NCBI GenBank assembly: GCA_900323505.1
Contig: OOIN01000022.1
Coordinates: forward strand, 248,001 to 312,000
Source of the DNA: Ustilago trichophora
Taxonomy: Eukaryota; Basidiomycota; Ustilaginomycetes; Ustilaginales; Ustilaginaceae
Length of the DNA stretch: 64,000 bases
Direction: 5' to 3'
The notes under the pieces were generated by a model. The model did no database searches. It saw only the letters and a program-made list of their open reading frames with translations, and was not told the origin of the DNA. Both the position numbers and the translations under genes were made by a program. The stretch's first letter is position 1. Every line of letters begins with the position of its first letter. Of the stretch, positions 22,699 through 32,800 are shown piece by piece.

Positions 22699-23880
22699 CT
22701 ACTTGTTTCGTGACCTCTGCTGATGGGATTTTGCTGTACTTGTCGAGGCTGACATTGACTGGGGGTGAACAGCCGCATATCGGAGAGGGTGGCGGTATTC
22801 TGAGTCTGTGTTTGGCCATCGTTGATTGCCAATATCGTCGAGGAACGCCGCGAAGAGAGTCCATACTTCAAGCACGTCAAGGCAAGGAAGGCTCTTTTCT
22901 GTTCACAACCCCTATGATGGACACGGCCAGGGCGCCGATACCATCGAACTTGCAGACAGTAGGTTTTTTCGCATTTGTCGGCGGCTCCGAGATTTGTAGG
23001 TACCGTCAACACGCCTTCTACGATGCGACAATAGCCAAGATTAATTTCGAAGCCGACTTTACACGAAAGAGGTTGTCCTTGACTTGGGCGAGGATGCGCA
23101 TGCGTTGACCAACCTCGCCACGTGTGTCTTGTTCTTGTTTCTTGAGTATTGCATAGCTATGCGAGCGTCTGGATACGAATTTGAGCGCCAAATAAGAGCC
23201 CAGGACATTGAAAACAGGCGACAATTCGAACTTCTTGCCGCTCTGCAGAATTGTCAAAAGTCGAGCGTAACGGAAAGTGTTGACCACAGGGGGTGGCCAT
23301 ACTTCTTGACGTATTCCAATTCCATTGCGTTGGAGGCAGATACGGGAGATCGTAGTTCCACCCGAAACATGTCAATCCCCAGGGATGTGAGTCTGGGTAA
23401 GGGAATTAATCCTCGGGGTTGCCAATAACGCTTAATCTCCAGTGGCTCAACGATTGCTGTAGCCCTGCTGTCACAACTCGATAGGATCAGCCAGAAGCAG
23501 GCAGATCTGACTTCTGTGGTCCAGGCGCTCCAGTGCCAGTTAGGAGATGTTGTTCAAAGCTCGACGGATGCATGCAAGAGCCTTGGCAGGAAGGACAGGC
23601 AGTGCACCACTAGAACAAATGACAACAGCGTCGTTTTCCTTAAGAGAGCGGTCAAGCAACTGAACCGGGCGCAGGAGCGAGCTCAATTCATGTAGAGATT
23701 CTTTGAGATAAAAAGCTGTGAATTACATGATCGTCGGTCGGGCCGTCGACCATAGCTCGTTCTTCGCGTAGTAGGGCACCCCCGAGAACCCCAAGCAATC
23801 AGTTGCCATCCAGGATCTGCACCCTCTACCATCATGGCCACTTTGCTTGCGCGAATGGCCTTGAGCGATTCTTGCACCCT
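22699..23880 (-). pseudogene. Decayed protein-coding relic, multiple frameshifts
   Basis: Reading the minus strand, successive open blocks sit in different frames but follow one another with little gap: about 23877-23683 (LKAIRASKVAMMVEGADPGW), 23698-23540 (LLDRSLKENDAVVICSSGAL), about 23548-23252 (ELEYVKKYGHPLWST), 23287-23018 (VLGSYLALKFVSRR), about 22990-22905, and about 22885-22699 (VLEVWTLFAAFLDDIGNQ). Each block ends in a stop soon after the next frame takes over, the pattern of an inactivated gene with small indels. The GHPLW block with following Leu/Lys-rich segments recalls a family of large hypothetical proteins repeated in basidiomycete genomes, but I cannot name it securely. Introns could account for one or two frame changes, but no convincing splice sites were found at the joints. 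Adjacent DNA to 24241 is equally gene-free. Confidence 0.45.
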
Positions 23881-24241
23881 CCAGCGAAGGACACGCGGAT
23901 TTGGTTAGCCAACGCCACACGGGAAGCATGCAGCATGTGCTCAGGGCAGTCCTTTATATGCGAGAGGAAACAAACTTTAACTGTTCGGGCCGATTCCTTG
24001 CTCAATCCTAAAACCTATAAGGCACAGTGTAACCATTTACTCATAGCGACACTATGACAATTTGAAAACTCATTCAACACAGTCACACAAGGAGCTCACA
24101 GCAAAGTCGTTTTGACAAGATTATGACAATTGGATGTGTATTACATGGTACAAAGCATAAGATTGAGTAAGACGTGGTTGATGAGCACGTCTCGGTTTGT
24201 GTTAGGAGCTGATGGATGCTGGCTTTTGTTTTGGTGGGTTA
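23881..24241. other. Gene-free stretch next to the relic
   Basis: About 360 bp between the relic and the p23 stop. It may include the relic's lost 5' end and the p23 3' UTR. No gene seen. Confidence 0.5.
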
Positions 24242-24874
24242 TTACTTGGCCTCCTCAGCAGCAGGGGCGTCCTCAACATCGCCCTCGTCGTCCTCGTCAT
24301 CTTCGGCGCCAAAGTCTGGCATACCGCCCATTCCTGGCATACCACCCATTCCACCACCCATTTGAGCCATCATGGATTGTAGATCAAGTCCACCCGCTCC
24401 TCCCATGCCCATCATTGCGGGGTCCATGCCTCCCATGCCCATGCCGCCCATACCACCGCTGAGGTCCTCGTCAGCAGCGTCGTTTTGTTCGTCCTCGTCC
24501 ACCCATTTGTCAAAGTCGGTTTTGACGTTGTGCAGACGGATCTTTTCCTTGGTGAGACGGGGCCAGTACTCCTCCTGGGCAGTCTTCTTGCGGAGCACGG
24601 CGTAAAGGCACTTGGAGTTGAGGTGAGTCTTGGAGGCGTCAACGTCGATCTCGTCAAAGAATTCGAGCTTGAAAGAGTACTCCTTGTCGGGAATGTTCTT
24701 GGATGCGTCGCCGGTCTTGGCGTGGAAGGTAAAGCCGGTAGAGGTGAGATCGAACTTGGTTGCTGGTGGAGCGGGAAGGTTGGGGACGTTGATGGTAAGC
24801 ATGACAACGTTCTTGTCAGCTTCGTCAGCGGAGGAGCGCTGGGCCCAAAGAATCTCTGGTGCAACTGTCGACAT
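24242..24874 (-). CDS. SBA1: Hsp90 co-chaperone p23/Sba1
   Basis: Single exon, 210 residues from the ATG at 24874; the frame is open further 5' but MSTVAPEILWAQRSS is the right CS-domain start. The CS domain (about 5-120) includes PEILWAQRS, NVPNLP, FTFHAKTG and the hallmark EYWPRLTKEK. The tail has a WVDEDEQND acidic block, then a Met/Gly-rich segment (GGMGGMGMGGMDPAMMGMGG) and a DDEDDEGDVEDAPAAEEAK acidic end. p23 binds ATP-bound Hsp90 and stabilises the closed client complex in cytosol and nucleus. It diverges from the Nop15/NIFK-like gene across 457 bp. Confidence 0.93.
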   Translation of the reverse strand: MSTVAPEILWAQRSSADEADKNVVMLTINVPNLPAPPATKFDLTSTGFTFHAKTGDASKNIPDKEYSFKLEFFDEIDVDASKTHLNSKCLYAVLRKKTAQEEYWPRLTKEKIRLHNVKTDFDKWVDEDEQNDAADEDLSGGMGGMGMGGMDPAMMGMGGAGGLDLQSMMAQMGGGMGGMPGMGGMPDFGAEDDEDDEGDVEDAPAAEEAK

Positions 24875-25331
24875 TCTGGTAGGTGGTATGCAATCGAGTG
24901 TGATGTGGTTGAAAGACAAGATGAAGCGGTGTCGAAAAGTGAGACTTTGATTTCCGTTCCGCCCTCTCCACTTTGAGAAGAACAGCGCGATCTGTTGTCT
25001 GTGCACACTCTACTCTCTTCTGCGCTTTCATTCTGCGCACTTGCGTGTGTTTCCAGCGACTTCGATGACCTTTGCCGCCTTAAATATAACTCTAACATTC
25101 AAGAGCTTTGCGGCCTCCCTACCCTTAGCTCTCGTACGCAATTTGTGTCGTGCGAATCTGTGTTCATTTTTCCAAAAAAAGGGTCCAAAAAACAAGAAAA
25201 AAGCAAAATTTGGTTCTGATGTGCAGCAGCATAACGAGGAGGCGAGCGAATTTTGACTTTTTCTGAATGTGTGGAGAATCGTGTTCAACCCCTTCTTCAT
25301 CTTCATCATTACCATCCTAACGAAGGACATT
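24875..25331. promoter_or_regulatory. Divergent promoter region between p23 and the nucleolar RRM gene
   Basis: 457 bp shared by two diverging genes. Contains an A/T-rich TTAAATATAACT near 25080-25091 that could serve as a TATA-like element, and A-runs near 25170-25205. Exact sites are not resolved. Confidence 0.45.
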
Positions 25332-26411
25332 ATGCCGCCCAAGAAGACCACCACAGCTGCAGCTGCGGCTGCCAAGCCGGCTACTGCTACTCGCACAACA
25401 AGGGCCGCTGCTGCAAAGACTACCGCCCCAGTCACTGCTACTACAAAGGCAAACGGAAAGAAGCGCGCTGCTGCAGAGGAGGAGGCTACTCCTGCTGCCA
25501 AAGCTGCTGCTGCTGGTGGCAAGAAGCCACGCACCAAGGAGATCGCCGCACCTGTCGAGGAGGAGGACGAAGAGGAGGATGCAGGAGATGTCAACGAGCG
25601 CGAGATCATCGACTCCCTCTCCGATGTCTCTGCCGACTCGTCCGACGATGATGATGAAGCTGACGAAGCCGATGATGCCAACTCGTCCGACGAAGACGAC
25701 GAAGATGACCGACTTGCCACCTCTGCCTCTGCCAACCAACCCCGCTCCTCTCTCGCCTCTGTAAAGCTTCCCAACTCCAAAGACGACGCCGTAGTCAAAG
25801 CCCGTCTTGATAAACTTCGCAAGACTAAATCCCACTCTTCCTCCAGCACCACCCCTGGCGTTCTCTACATTGGTCGTCTACCAAAGGGATTCTTTGAGAA
25901 GCAGCTCAAGTCCTACTTTTCCCAATTCGGCCAAGTGACCCGTCTCCGTGTCTCGCGAAACAAAAAGACGGGTGCATCCAAGCACTATGCTTTTGTCGAA
26001 TTCGCCGACCAGGACGTCGCCAAGATTGTACAGGAGACCATGCACAACTACCTCATCGATGGTAGATTGCTCCAGGTCAAGGAGGTCAGCAAGGACAAGA
26101 TTCATCCAGAGTTGTGGGTCGGTGCGAATAGAAAGTTTAACAAGGTTCCCGGTGCCAGGTTGGAAAGGGTGGTGAGGGGGAGGGAGAAGACTGAGGAGGA
26201 ACAGCAGAGGACCAACGATAGGGCGCTCAAGAGGCAGGATGAGAGGAGGGAGAAGTTGAAGAACCTCGGTATCGAGTACGAGTTCGAAGGGTATACCAAG
26301 GAGGGAGAGGGTGATAAGAAGAAAAAGACTGCCGCTCCTGTCAAGAAGACTGCTCCTGCAACGCCGGCAAAGAAGACCGCTGCTGCCAAAGCCAAGACCG
26401 CAAAGGCTTGA
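25332..26411 (+). CDS. NOP15: Nucleolar RRM protein, Nop15/NIFK type
   Basis: Single exon, 359 residues; ATG 25332 (MPPKKTTTAAAAAAK) chosen over an upstream open stretch. The N-terminus is Ala/Lys-rich (histone-tail-like), then long acidic Asp/Glu/Ser blocks (about 75-150). One RRM sits at about 174-252: RNP2 LYIGRL, RNP1 KHYAFVEF, and the family-specific AKIVQETMHNYLIDGRLLQVKEV. A charged helix (RTNDRALKRQDERREKLKNLGIEYEFEGY) follows, then a Lys/Ala-rich end. Nop15 and NIFK act in 60S subunit assembly, binding the ITS2 region of pre-rRNA. The RRM and following helix fit this family well; the very acidic N-terminus is longer than in yeast. Confidence 0.85.
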   Translation: MPPKKTTTAAAAAAKPATATRTTRAAAAKTTAPVTATTKANGKKRAAAEEEATPAAKAAAAGGKKPRTKEIAAPVEEEDEEEDAGDVNEREIIDSLSDVSADSSDDDDEADEADDANSSDEDDEDDRLATSASANQPRSSLASVKLPNSKDDAVVKARLDKLRKTKSHSSSSTTPGVLYIGRLPKGFFEKQLKSYFSQFGQVTRLRVSRNKKTGASKHYAFVEFADQDVAKIVQETMHNYLIDGRLLQVKEVSKDKIHPELWVGANRKFNKVPGARLERVVRGREKTEEEQQRTNDRALKRQDERREKLKNLGIEYEFEGYTKEGEGDKKKKTAAPVKKTAPATPAKKTAAAKAKTAKA

Positions 26412-26654
26412 AGCGAAAGAGTTCATACGATACCTCATCATGCTATCTCCATCTTGTCATATACTTTCTGTTTCTGTACACTTTCTCATGTTGACTCCGA
26501 CCAGGCTCGTTGTGCTATCGTAATACGCATCCACAAAATCATGCACATTCACACCCAAATTCACGCTGTCTCTACGAGATATGCACACACATCTTGTTTA
26601 CCGTCTGGCCATGTGATTCTATCTTTTGCATTGCACTCGATAGTCACTTCTGAC

Positions 26655-27611
26655 TTACGCTGCAATCTGTCCCTCGACTCCATCTTCCCCACCTTGATCA
26701 TCGTCGCGGCCAATATGTGTCTCGAAAGCCTCCGAGCTACCTTGCTTGTCGCCACTCTCCCCATCGCCCCATCTCTGCTCCGCCCTCGTTTCACCCATAT
26801 ACCTCTCCACCACCAACGCGACCATCTCTTCCCAACTCCTCTGTCCTTCGGCCTCGACCCTATATTTCGCCTTGACACCATACGCCTTCTGCGCTACACT
26901 AATGAGCACGTCAGCCGTTAGCCCCTTGATCAGCTGATGACTACTTCTGAACCTGTGCAGACGATATGTAGCACCGAGCCAAGGAATGTCGGTGTACGTG
27001 CGAAAAGCGTCTTGAGGGGGTCTGTGCTTGTCTACGCTCTTCGGATCTGAAAGCTTGACACCCTCAGGTGTGACGGAAGATAGGAATGCAGGTAGAGGGG
27101 TGGTCCAGATGTCCGAGACTTCGGATGGGCTCGCTACCAACTTTGGCAGCACCTCATCGCCGTTCTTCAAAAAGAACACAACAGGATGGACCAGCAGTCC
27201 CATCTTACTTAGGAATGGGAAGCCGGTGTGCAAATGGACAGCTTGTTTGGAAGGCAGTGCGATTTCTTCCACAGATTCTCGGAGGGCCGTTTCGACAACG
27301 CTCGAATCGGTAGAGTCGACTTTTCCACCAGGAAGAGAGGCTTGGCCAGGGTGAGAGCGGAGGTGAAGGGCGCGTGTCGACATGATCACGCGTAGATCGG
27401 GAGAAGGAGAGGAGGCGGTGGGATTGGGTTGGTAGAGGATAGCTGCTACGGCGGCTTGCTTGCGTTTGGGAACGTGGTCGAAGGTGGGTGGTGAGGGGGT
27501 GTTTAGGAGGCGGCGGATGTGATTGGCATTGGTAGGTGTTAACGTGGACAGCCACGCTGGTTCGGAGGCGTTGTTGGTGCTTTCTATGCTCGTCATCGTT
27601 GCAGGTGCCAT
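26655..27611 (-). CDS. Nudix hydrolase, CoA diphosphatase type (Pcd1/NUDT7-8-like)
   Basis: Single exon, 318 residues, first ATG at 27611 (a second Met at residue 6 is possible). The CoA-pyrophosphatase signature is clear: RALHLRSHPGQASLPGG (80-96), running into a Nudix box GGKVDSTDSSVVETALRESVEEIAL (95-119). Its REsxEE core carries the metal-binding glutamates, while the first Glu of the usual GX5E pattern is Asp or Ser here. Such enzymes cleave CoA and acyl-CoA to 4'-phosphopantetheine and 3',5'-ADP, usually in peroxisomes or mitochondria; no PTS1 is seen (ends EGQIAA). Divergent from CWC27 across about 308 bp. The TAA stop lies in a GTAAGT-like context, so a further spliced 3' exon cannot be excluded. 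Confidence 0.85.
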   Translation of the reverse strand: MAPATMTSIESTNNASEPAWLSTLTPTNANHIRRLLNTPSPPTFDHVPKRKQAAVAAILYQPNPTASSPSPDLRVIMSTRALHLRSHPGQASLPGGKVDSTDSSVVETALRESVEEIALPSKQAVHLHTGFPFLSKMGLLVHPVVFFLKNGDEVLPKLVASPSEVSDIWTTPLPAFLSSVTPEGVKLSDPKSVDKHRPPQDAFRTYTDIPWLGATYRLHRFRSSHQLIKGLTADVLISVAQKAYGVKAKYRVEAEGQRSWEEMVALVVERYMGETRAEQRWGDGESGDKQGSSEAFETHIGRDDDQGGEDGVEGQIAA

Positions 27612-27919
27612 TTATGGGAATCGGAGACTGATGGTGGAGTGGAACAACGATCCAAAGGTAGGAAGAATAAAGAGAAGGCAGACTAGAACGTCGGGGTGTT
27701 GGGAGGTTGCGAGGTTCGGCTGTAGCTCAACTGCGTGCGGATTGCTCGCGTGCGTTGGTGTGTTACTTTTCCGACTCCCGCGTTTAACCTTTTGTGTGGA
27801 GGACAACCACTCAAAAGAAACCTCGAGTACAACTCCAACACTTCCAATCAGCCTTCCGCCATCCCTTACCAAGCACCGTCACGCGAACCCTTCGGTCCCG
27901 GTGGCTTCTTCCCATCGAT
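27612..27919. promoter_or_regulatory. Compact divergent promoter (Nudix / CWC27)
   Basis: Only 308 bp separate two start codons on opposite strands, so both promoters must lie here. No clear TATA box. A CTCAACTG/GTGCG-rich middle is the only visible structure. Confidence 0.5.
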
Positions 27920-29437
27920 ATGACCTCACAGTACGTCACGGAGCCGCCAACCTCTGGCCTGGTCGAGCTCTCCACTTCAAAAGGACCCATCCTCATCGAG
28001 CTCTTTTCCCGCGAGTGCCCCTTGGCATGTCGAAACTTTCTCACCCTGGCGCTCGAAGGATTTTACGACAATCTCGTGTTCCATCGCCTAATTCCAGGCT
28101 TCATCATCCAGTCTGGCGATCCTTCTGCCACAGGTACTGGCGGAGAAAGTATCTATGGAGAACCATTCGCCATCGAACCGCATTCCCGCTTGAAATTCAA
28201 CCGTAGAGGATTGCTAGCAATGGCAGCGGAGGATAAGCAGAACGAATCGCAGTTTTTTCTGACGCTAGATGCAACACCGGAGCTGCAGGGGAAGCATACA
28301 ATGATGGGAAGGGTGGTGGGCAAGTCGATTTATACGTTGTTGGAGTTAACCGAGGGGGTGGAGCTGATCGGCGAGGGTGGGGATAGGCCGAGATATCCGC
28401 CCAAGCTTAAGGAGGTGAAAGTGCTCGAGAATCCATTTGACGATCTCAAACCGAGGATGACAAAGGAGCAGCGAAGAAAAGAGGAAAAGAACCAAAAGGA
28501 AGAGGCCCATAAAAGAAGGGTTGAAGAGGAAAAGAAGAAGAAGGGCAAGGAGAAGAAAAACACCGCTCTGCTCTCGTTCGGTGACGAAGAAGAGGGAGAG
28601 GCGGAGGTCGTGTTGAAGGGACCAAAGAGCTCGCATGACCTACTCAAGGATGATAAGAGGCTGTCAAAGCAATCGATGGAGCCGAACAAGAAGCGCAAGA
28701 AAGACGCTCCTTCCGCGTCATCACCACCGCCGGCAGTCGAATCGAGTGCGACATCAGAAACAACTCAGTCGAACGGCACATCGATCAGGAATCGTCAACC
28801 AACACCACCACCACCACCAACGCCGCAATCTGAAGCAAAACCTCACAAGCCCACCTCTAAACCCCCCACCTCCACCACCTCCTCATCATCTGCGAGAGAC
28901 TATCTGTCGCAACAGCGGGCCAAATACGCCCCTTCGTCCAAAACAGATTCATACGACGCCCTGCTCTCGTTCCAATCGCGCTTACGCGCCTCTGACCCAT
29001 CTCCATCCTCCAAAACCCCCATACCCGCCACTACAGCAATTACTGACGACAATGACGACGAAGAAGAAGAAGAAGAAGAAGAAGAAGAAGAAGAAGCGCG
29101 CGAGTACGGCGCAAGTGACGACGACACCGACTGGCGAGAGCATCGCTTGGATGCTGGTGGAAAACCTTTACTCACCTCTGGTGGCGGTGGAGACAAGGTG
29201 GAGGATTACGAAGTGCTCGATCCTCGAGACCACCGCTCGAGTAACGGAAAGAGTAAGGATCAAGATAAGAAAAAGGAGGGAAAAAGAGGTAGAGATTGGG
29301 TCGATGATGGACGTCGTTATACTTGTTACTCAAATAACAAGGATAGGGAGCAGAGGAAGAGAGATGACTCTGGCCAGAGACGAGATCGTAGTAGCTCTTC
29401 GTACAAATCCAGATCTAGGTTGGAGGCAAAAAGGTGA
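27920..29437 (+). CDS. CWC27: Spliceosomal cyclophilin Cwc27 (SDCCAG10-like)
   Basis: Single exon, 505 residues from ATG 27920. The cyclophilin domain (about 12-170) opens with the Cwc27-type TEPPTSGLVELSTSKGPILIELF and includes FYDNLVFHRLIPGFIIQSGDP and NESQFFLTLDATPELQGKHTMMGRV. In place of the usual cyclophilin active-site Trp it has a different residue in this region, as in several splicing cyclophilins. The rest is charged: RMTKEQRRKEEKNQKEE, LLSFGDEEE, KSSHDLLKDDKRLSKQ, a YLSQQRAKY/YDALLSFQSRL pair, a GAA-encoded poly-Glu run (~12), and a basic Arg/Ser/Lys tail. Cwc27 is a component of the activated spliceosome; the repeated LLSF motif is a family hallmark. Confidence 0.9.
   Translation: MTSQYVTEPPTSGLVELSTSKGPILIELFSRECPLACRNFLTLALEGFYDNLVFHRLIPGFIIQSGDPSATGTGGESIYGEPFAIEPHSRLKFNRRGLLAMAAEDKQNESQFFLTLDATPELQGKHTMMGRVVGKSIYTLLELTEGVELIGEGGDRPRYPPKLKEVKVLENPFDDLKPRMTKEQRRKEEKNQKEEAHKRRVEEEKKKKGKEKKNTALLSFGDEEEGEAEVVLKGPKSSHDLLKDDKRLSKQSMEPNKKRKKDAPSASSPPPAVESSATSETTQSNGTSIRNRQPTPPPPPTPQSEAKPHKPTSKPPTSTTSSSSARDYLSQQRAKYAPSSKTDSYDALLSFQSRLRASDPSPSSKTPIPATTAITDDNDDEEEEEEEEEEEEAREYGASDDDTDWREHRLDAGGKPLLTSGGGGDKVEDYEVLDPRDHRSSNGKSKDQDKKKEGKRGRDWVDDGRRYTCYSNNKDREQRKRDDSGQRRDRSSSSYKSRSRLEAKR
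29058..29096 (+). repeat. (GAA)n run encoding poly-Glu in Cwc27
   Basis: About twelve GAA/GAAG-phase triplets inside the CWC27 coding frame, giving an acidic tract. Likely variable between strains. Confidence 0.8.
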
Positions 29438-29861
29438 TGATAGATCCCCATAGTAGGTCGAAAGATCACGATAGGAAAACGAGTTCAAGAGACAAGCCCA
29501 AACGCTAATTCCCAGCTCAAGTAGTAAAAGTTTTGTCACTTTCTCGCAATCAATTTCTATTCAACAGGGCAAAAGCTTCATCATGTACATGTATCTGATG
29601 TTCGTGCGTCTGAGCTTACACAGCTCATCAATGTCGCGCAACAGCTCAAAACCTTCTCTGCGAACCCCCGCTTTTCACACCATCAATTCCGTCGCAAAGT
29701 CACAAGTTAGTGGTCAATAAAAGGCTCAAATTTCCAATCATTTACAAAACGGCAACCATACAGAAAGTTTTTTAAAGTTTACAAAACTGCAGAAAAAAAA
29801 GGCAACGTTCATGGAGAGAAAAGTCTAGTAGAATGCGTATCTGGACCAGCATCACCTTAAC
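29438..29861. other. Convergent 3' spacer
   Basis: 424 bp between the CWC27 stop and the GH63-type stop. A/T-rich near 29750-29810. Presumed 3' UTRs; nothing else recognised. Confidence 0.6.
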
Positions 29862-32800
29862 TCAAAGCTCGTCAGGAGAAGGAGGTCTCGAATAGGCGTT
29901 AGAGTAAGGAACACTTCCGGCCTCGCTCCTTCCATCCTCGGTAAGGTGTTCGTCAAAGTAGTGGGCCGCAGTGGACTTGGGTGTCCTGGGCGTTTGGGCC
30001 AATCCATAGCTGGCACCGGTCGAGTAGATGGTGTAGGCGATAAGACCGGTCCAACCGCACTGATGGGATGCTCCGAGACCTTTACCCGTGTCACCGTGGA
30101 AGAACTCGTAAAAGTGGACAAGATCTCTGAATTCAGGAGCGTAGTCGAGCATGGGAATACCGCCGTTGTTGGCTCTCCTGCCTTGATCGTCGCGAAGGAA
30201 AATACCGAGGAGTCGGTGAGAAAGTTCTTCAGCAACGTGACCGAGGTGCATGTAGTCGCCACTGCCTGTAGGGCATTCAACCTTGAAGCTGTCTCCATAG
30301 TACTGGTAGAACCTCTGCAGCGATTCGATGAGCAAGAAGTTGACACAGATCCAAATGGGACCACGCCAGTTCGAGTTTCCACCAAACATGGGGCTGTGCG
30401 AGTCACCGGGCCAGTAACCTACACCAAAGTCCTCCCCACCAACATTGACATGGAAAGGGTTCTTCTGGTGGTCCTTGCTGAGCGAACGCACACCGTGAGG
30501 CGAAAGGAACTCGTTCTCGTCCAACATACGCTTGAGGATCAACTCCAATCGCTCGCGACTGACCATCGACAACAGACGTCGATCCCCACGTCCACCAACC
30601 TTCATGTTGGCAATGTTGCGGTCGGCCATCTCGGGTCGGTTGTCGAGGAACCACTGCATGCGCTTGGCGAAGCTGGGGAACCTCTTGAGCGCCGAGGGTT
30701 CGATGGTCAAAGTAGCGTAGAGCGGGATGAGACCGACCAGACTCTTGACGGGGATAACCTGACTGTTGCCGGGACCCCACTGGATGGCATCGTAGTAGAA
30801 ACCGTCCTTGTCGGACCAGAGACTGGTGCTCTCCTCGTCCGAAGTGTCGTGGAACGACATGGCGTCCGAGATGAAGATAAAGTGTTCAAAGAACTTGGAG
30901 GCAATATCCTCGTAAGTTGGGTTGTGCTTGGCGAGCTCAAGGGCCATGTTGAGCATGTTGAGTGCGTAGAAGGCCATCCAGGCAGTTCCATCGGCTTGAC
31001 GCAATGTACCGCCCGTGGGCAGAGGCTCGGAACGGTTGAAAGGGCCAATGTTGTCGAGACCCAAGAAACCACCTTCAAAGACATTGGATCCACTCGAGTC
31101 CTTGCGGTTGACCCACCAGGTAAAGTTGATGAGCAGCTTCTGGAAGACGCGCTCGAGGAAGTCGAGATCCTCGCGACCGTACATCTTTCGCTCGATCTTG
31201 AAGACTCGGAAGGTCGCCCAGGCGTGCACGGGAGGGTTGACGTCGGAGAAGTTCCACTCGTAGGCGGGGAGCGCACCGTCGGGCTTCATGTACCACTCGC
31301 GGGTGAACAGGTCGAGCTGCTTCTTGGCGAAAGCAGGGTCGACCATGGCAAGAGGAATACAGTGGAAGGCACTGTCCCAAACGGCACTGAAGGGATACTC
31401 CCACTTGTCGGGCATGGAAAGAATGTCTTCCATATGCAAGTGTCGCCAGTCGTGGTTGCGGATATGCTTTCGCTCGGGAGGTGGTGCAGGCTGACCAGGA
31501 TCACCACGCAGCCACTCGGGCTGAACAAACATGTAGAATTGCTTGTTCCAGAGCATACCGGCGAGAGCCTGACGCATGACGTTCTTCATGTCGTCCGACA
31601 TGGGACCGCTGATGAGCTTGGCGTAGAATTCATCTGCCTCGGAGCGTCGGTTTTCGACGGTCGTGTCGAACTGCTCATCGTCATCAATGGCAGGGTCCTG
31701 CGAAGGCGTCTTGGGGGTGAGCTTCATCCTGACGACGGCACAGCCTCCAAAGGGAGGAACCTGACGGAAGACGTAGTGTGCACCAGCTTTGGTACCCTCC
31801 TTGTTAGGGTTGACGTAGTCACGAGGGGGCTTGGACTCGTCGGGGTCCTCAAAGTAGGTCTCTTCCTCCTCGACCTCCTCCTCAATGTCGACTACCTCAT
31901 ACTGCTGCTCGTCAGTAGGACCAACGGTGCCGAACTGCTTCTCGGCAGCAGCAGCCTCGGGTTGAGCCTCGGCAGAAGCACCATCAGCCTTGGGAGCAAT
32001 CTCGGCGGGATCGCGCTGGATGGGACGCCTCTCCTGGCGAACGATAGTCTTCTTGATCTTGCGGGTCTTCTCGATCGACTTGGGACGGTCCTTCTCCTGT
32101 CGATGGGCAGGGACAATGTGGTCGTGGAAGGCGTCCTTGGCGTAGATGTTCTTGTTGTTGCCGTTGTAGAGACGCTCAAAGTTGGTCTCGTTCTCGGTGA
32201 AGAGCAGGTCGGGGACGACCTCTTCATCAGAGACAGGCTCGGGAGCCTGACCACGCTTGGCGGGAGGGGCACTGGGAGCGGGACTGGTGGAGCAGTAAAG
32301 GTGGTATCGGCCAAGCTTGGGGTGATCAGCCTGAATGACGTAGTCACCCGTCTGCTTCATCTTGGGCTTGGCAGGCTCCTCCTTGGGCCAAGACCAGAAG
32401 TTGCGGAAGACGAGCTGGGGGAGGATGTGGAGATCCGCAGGTTCAGGACCACGGTTGTAGGCGCTGATTCGGATCGAGATGGCGTTTTCCTCATCCTTGT
32501 CCTTGGCGTACTCGACAAAGACGTCCCAGTACTTGTCCTCGTCAAAGAGATCGGTATCGGTGATCTCGAATTCGGCGACATCACGGCTTCGGTTGCGAGA
32601 CTCACGGACAAAGAGCTCGTAAGGGTAGGACTCCTGAGGGTACTTGTAGAGCATCTTCATGTAACTGTGGGTGGGAGTGCTGTCGAGGTACCAGTAGAGC
32701 TCCTTGACGTCCTCACCGTGGTTGCCCTCGTTGTTGGCAAGACCGAAAAGGCGCTCCTTGAGCATGCGATCCTTGCCGTTCCAGAGAGCAAGACTCAAGC

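Noticed and set aside
26446..26654. Possible extra 3' exon of the Nudix gene after its GTAAGT-overlapping stop
   Set aside because: No convincing acceptor with a pyrimidine tract was found in the short convergent spacer, so the single-exon model is kept.
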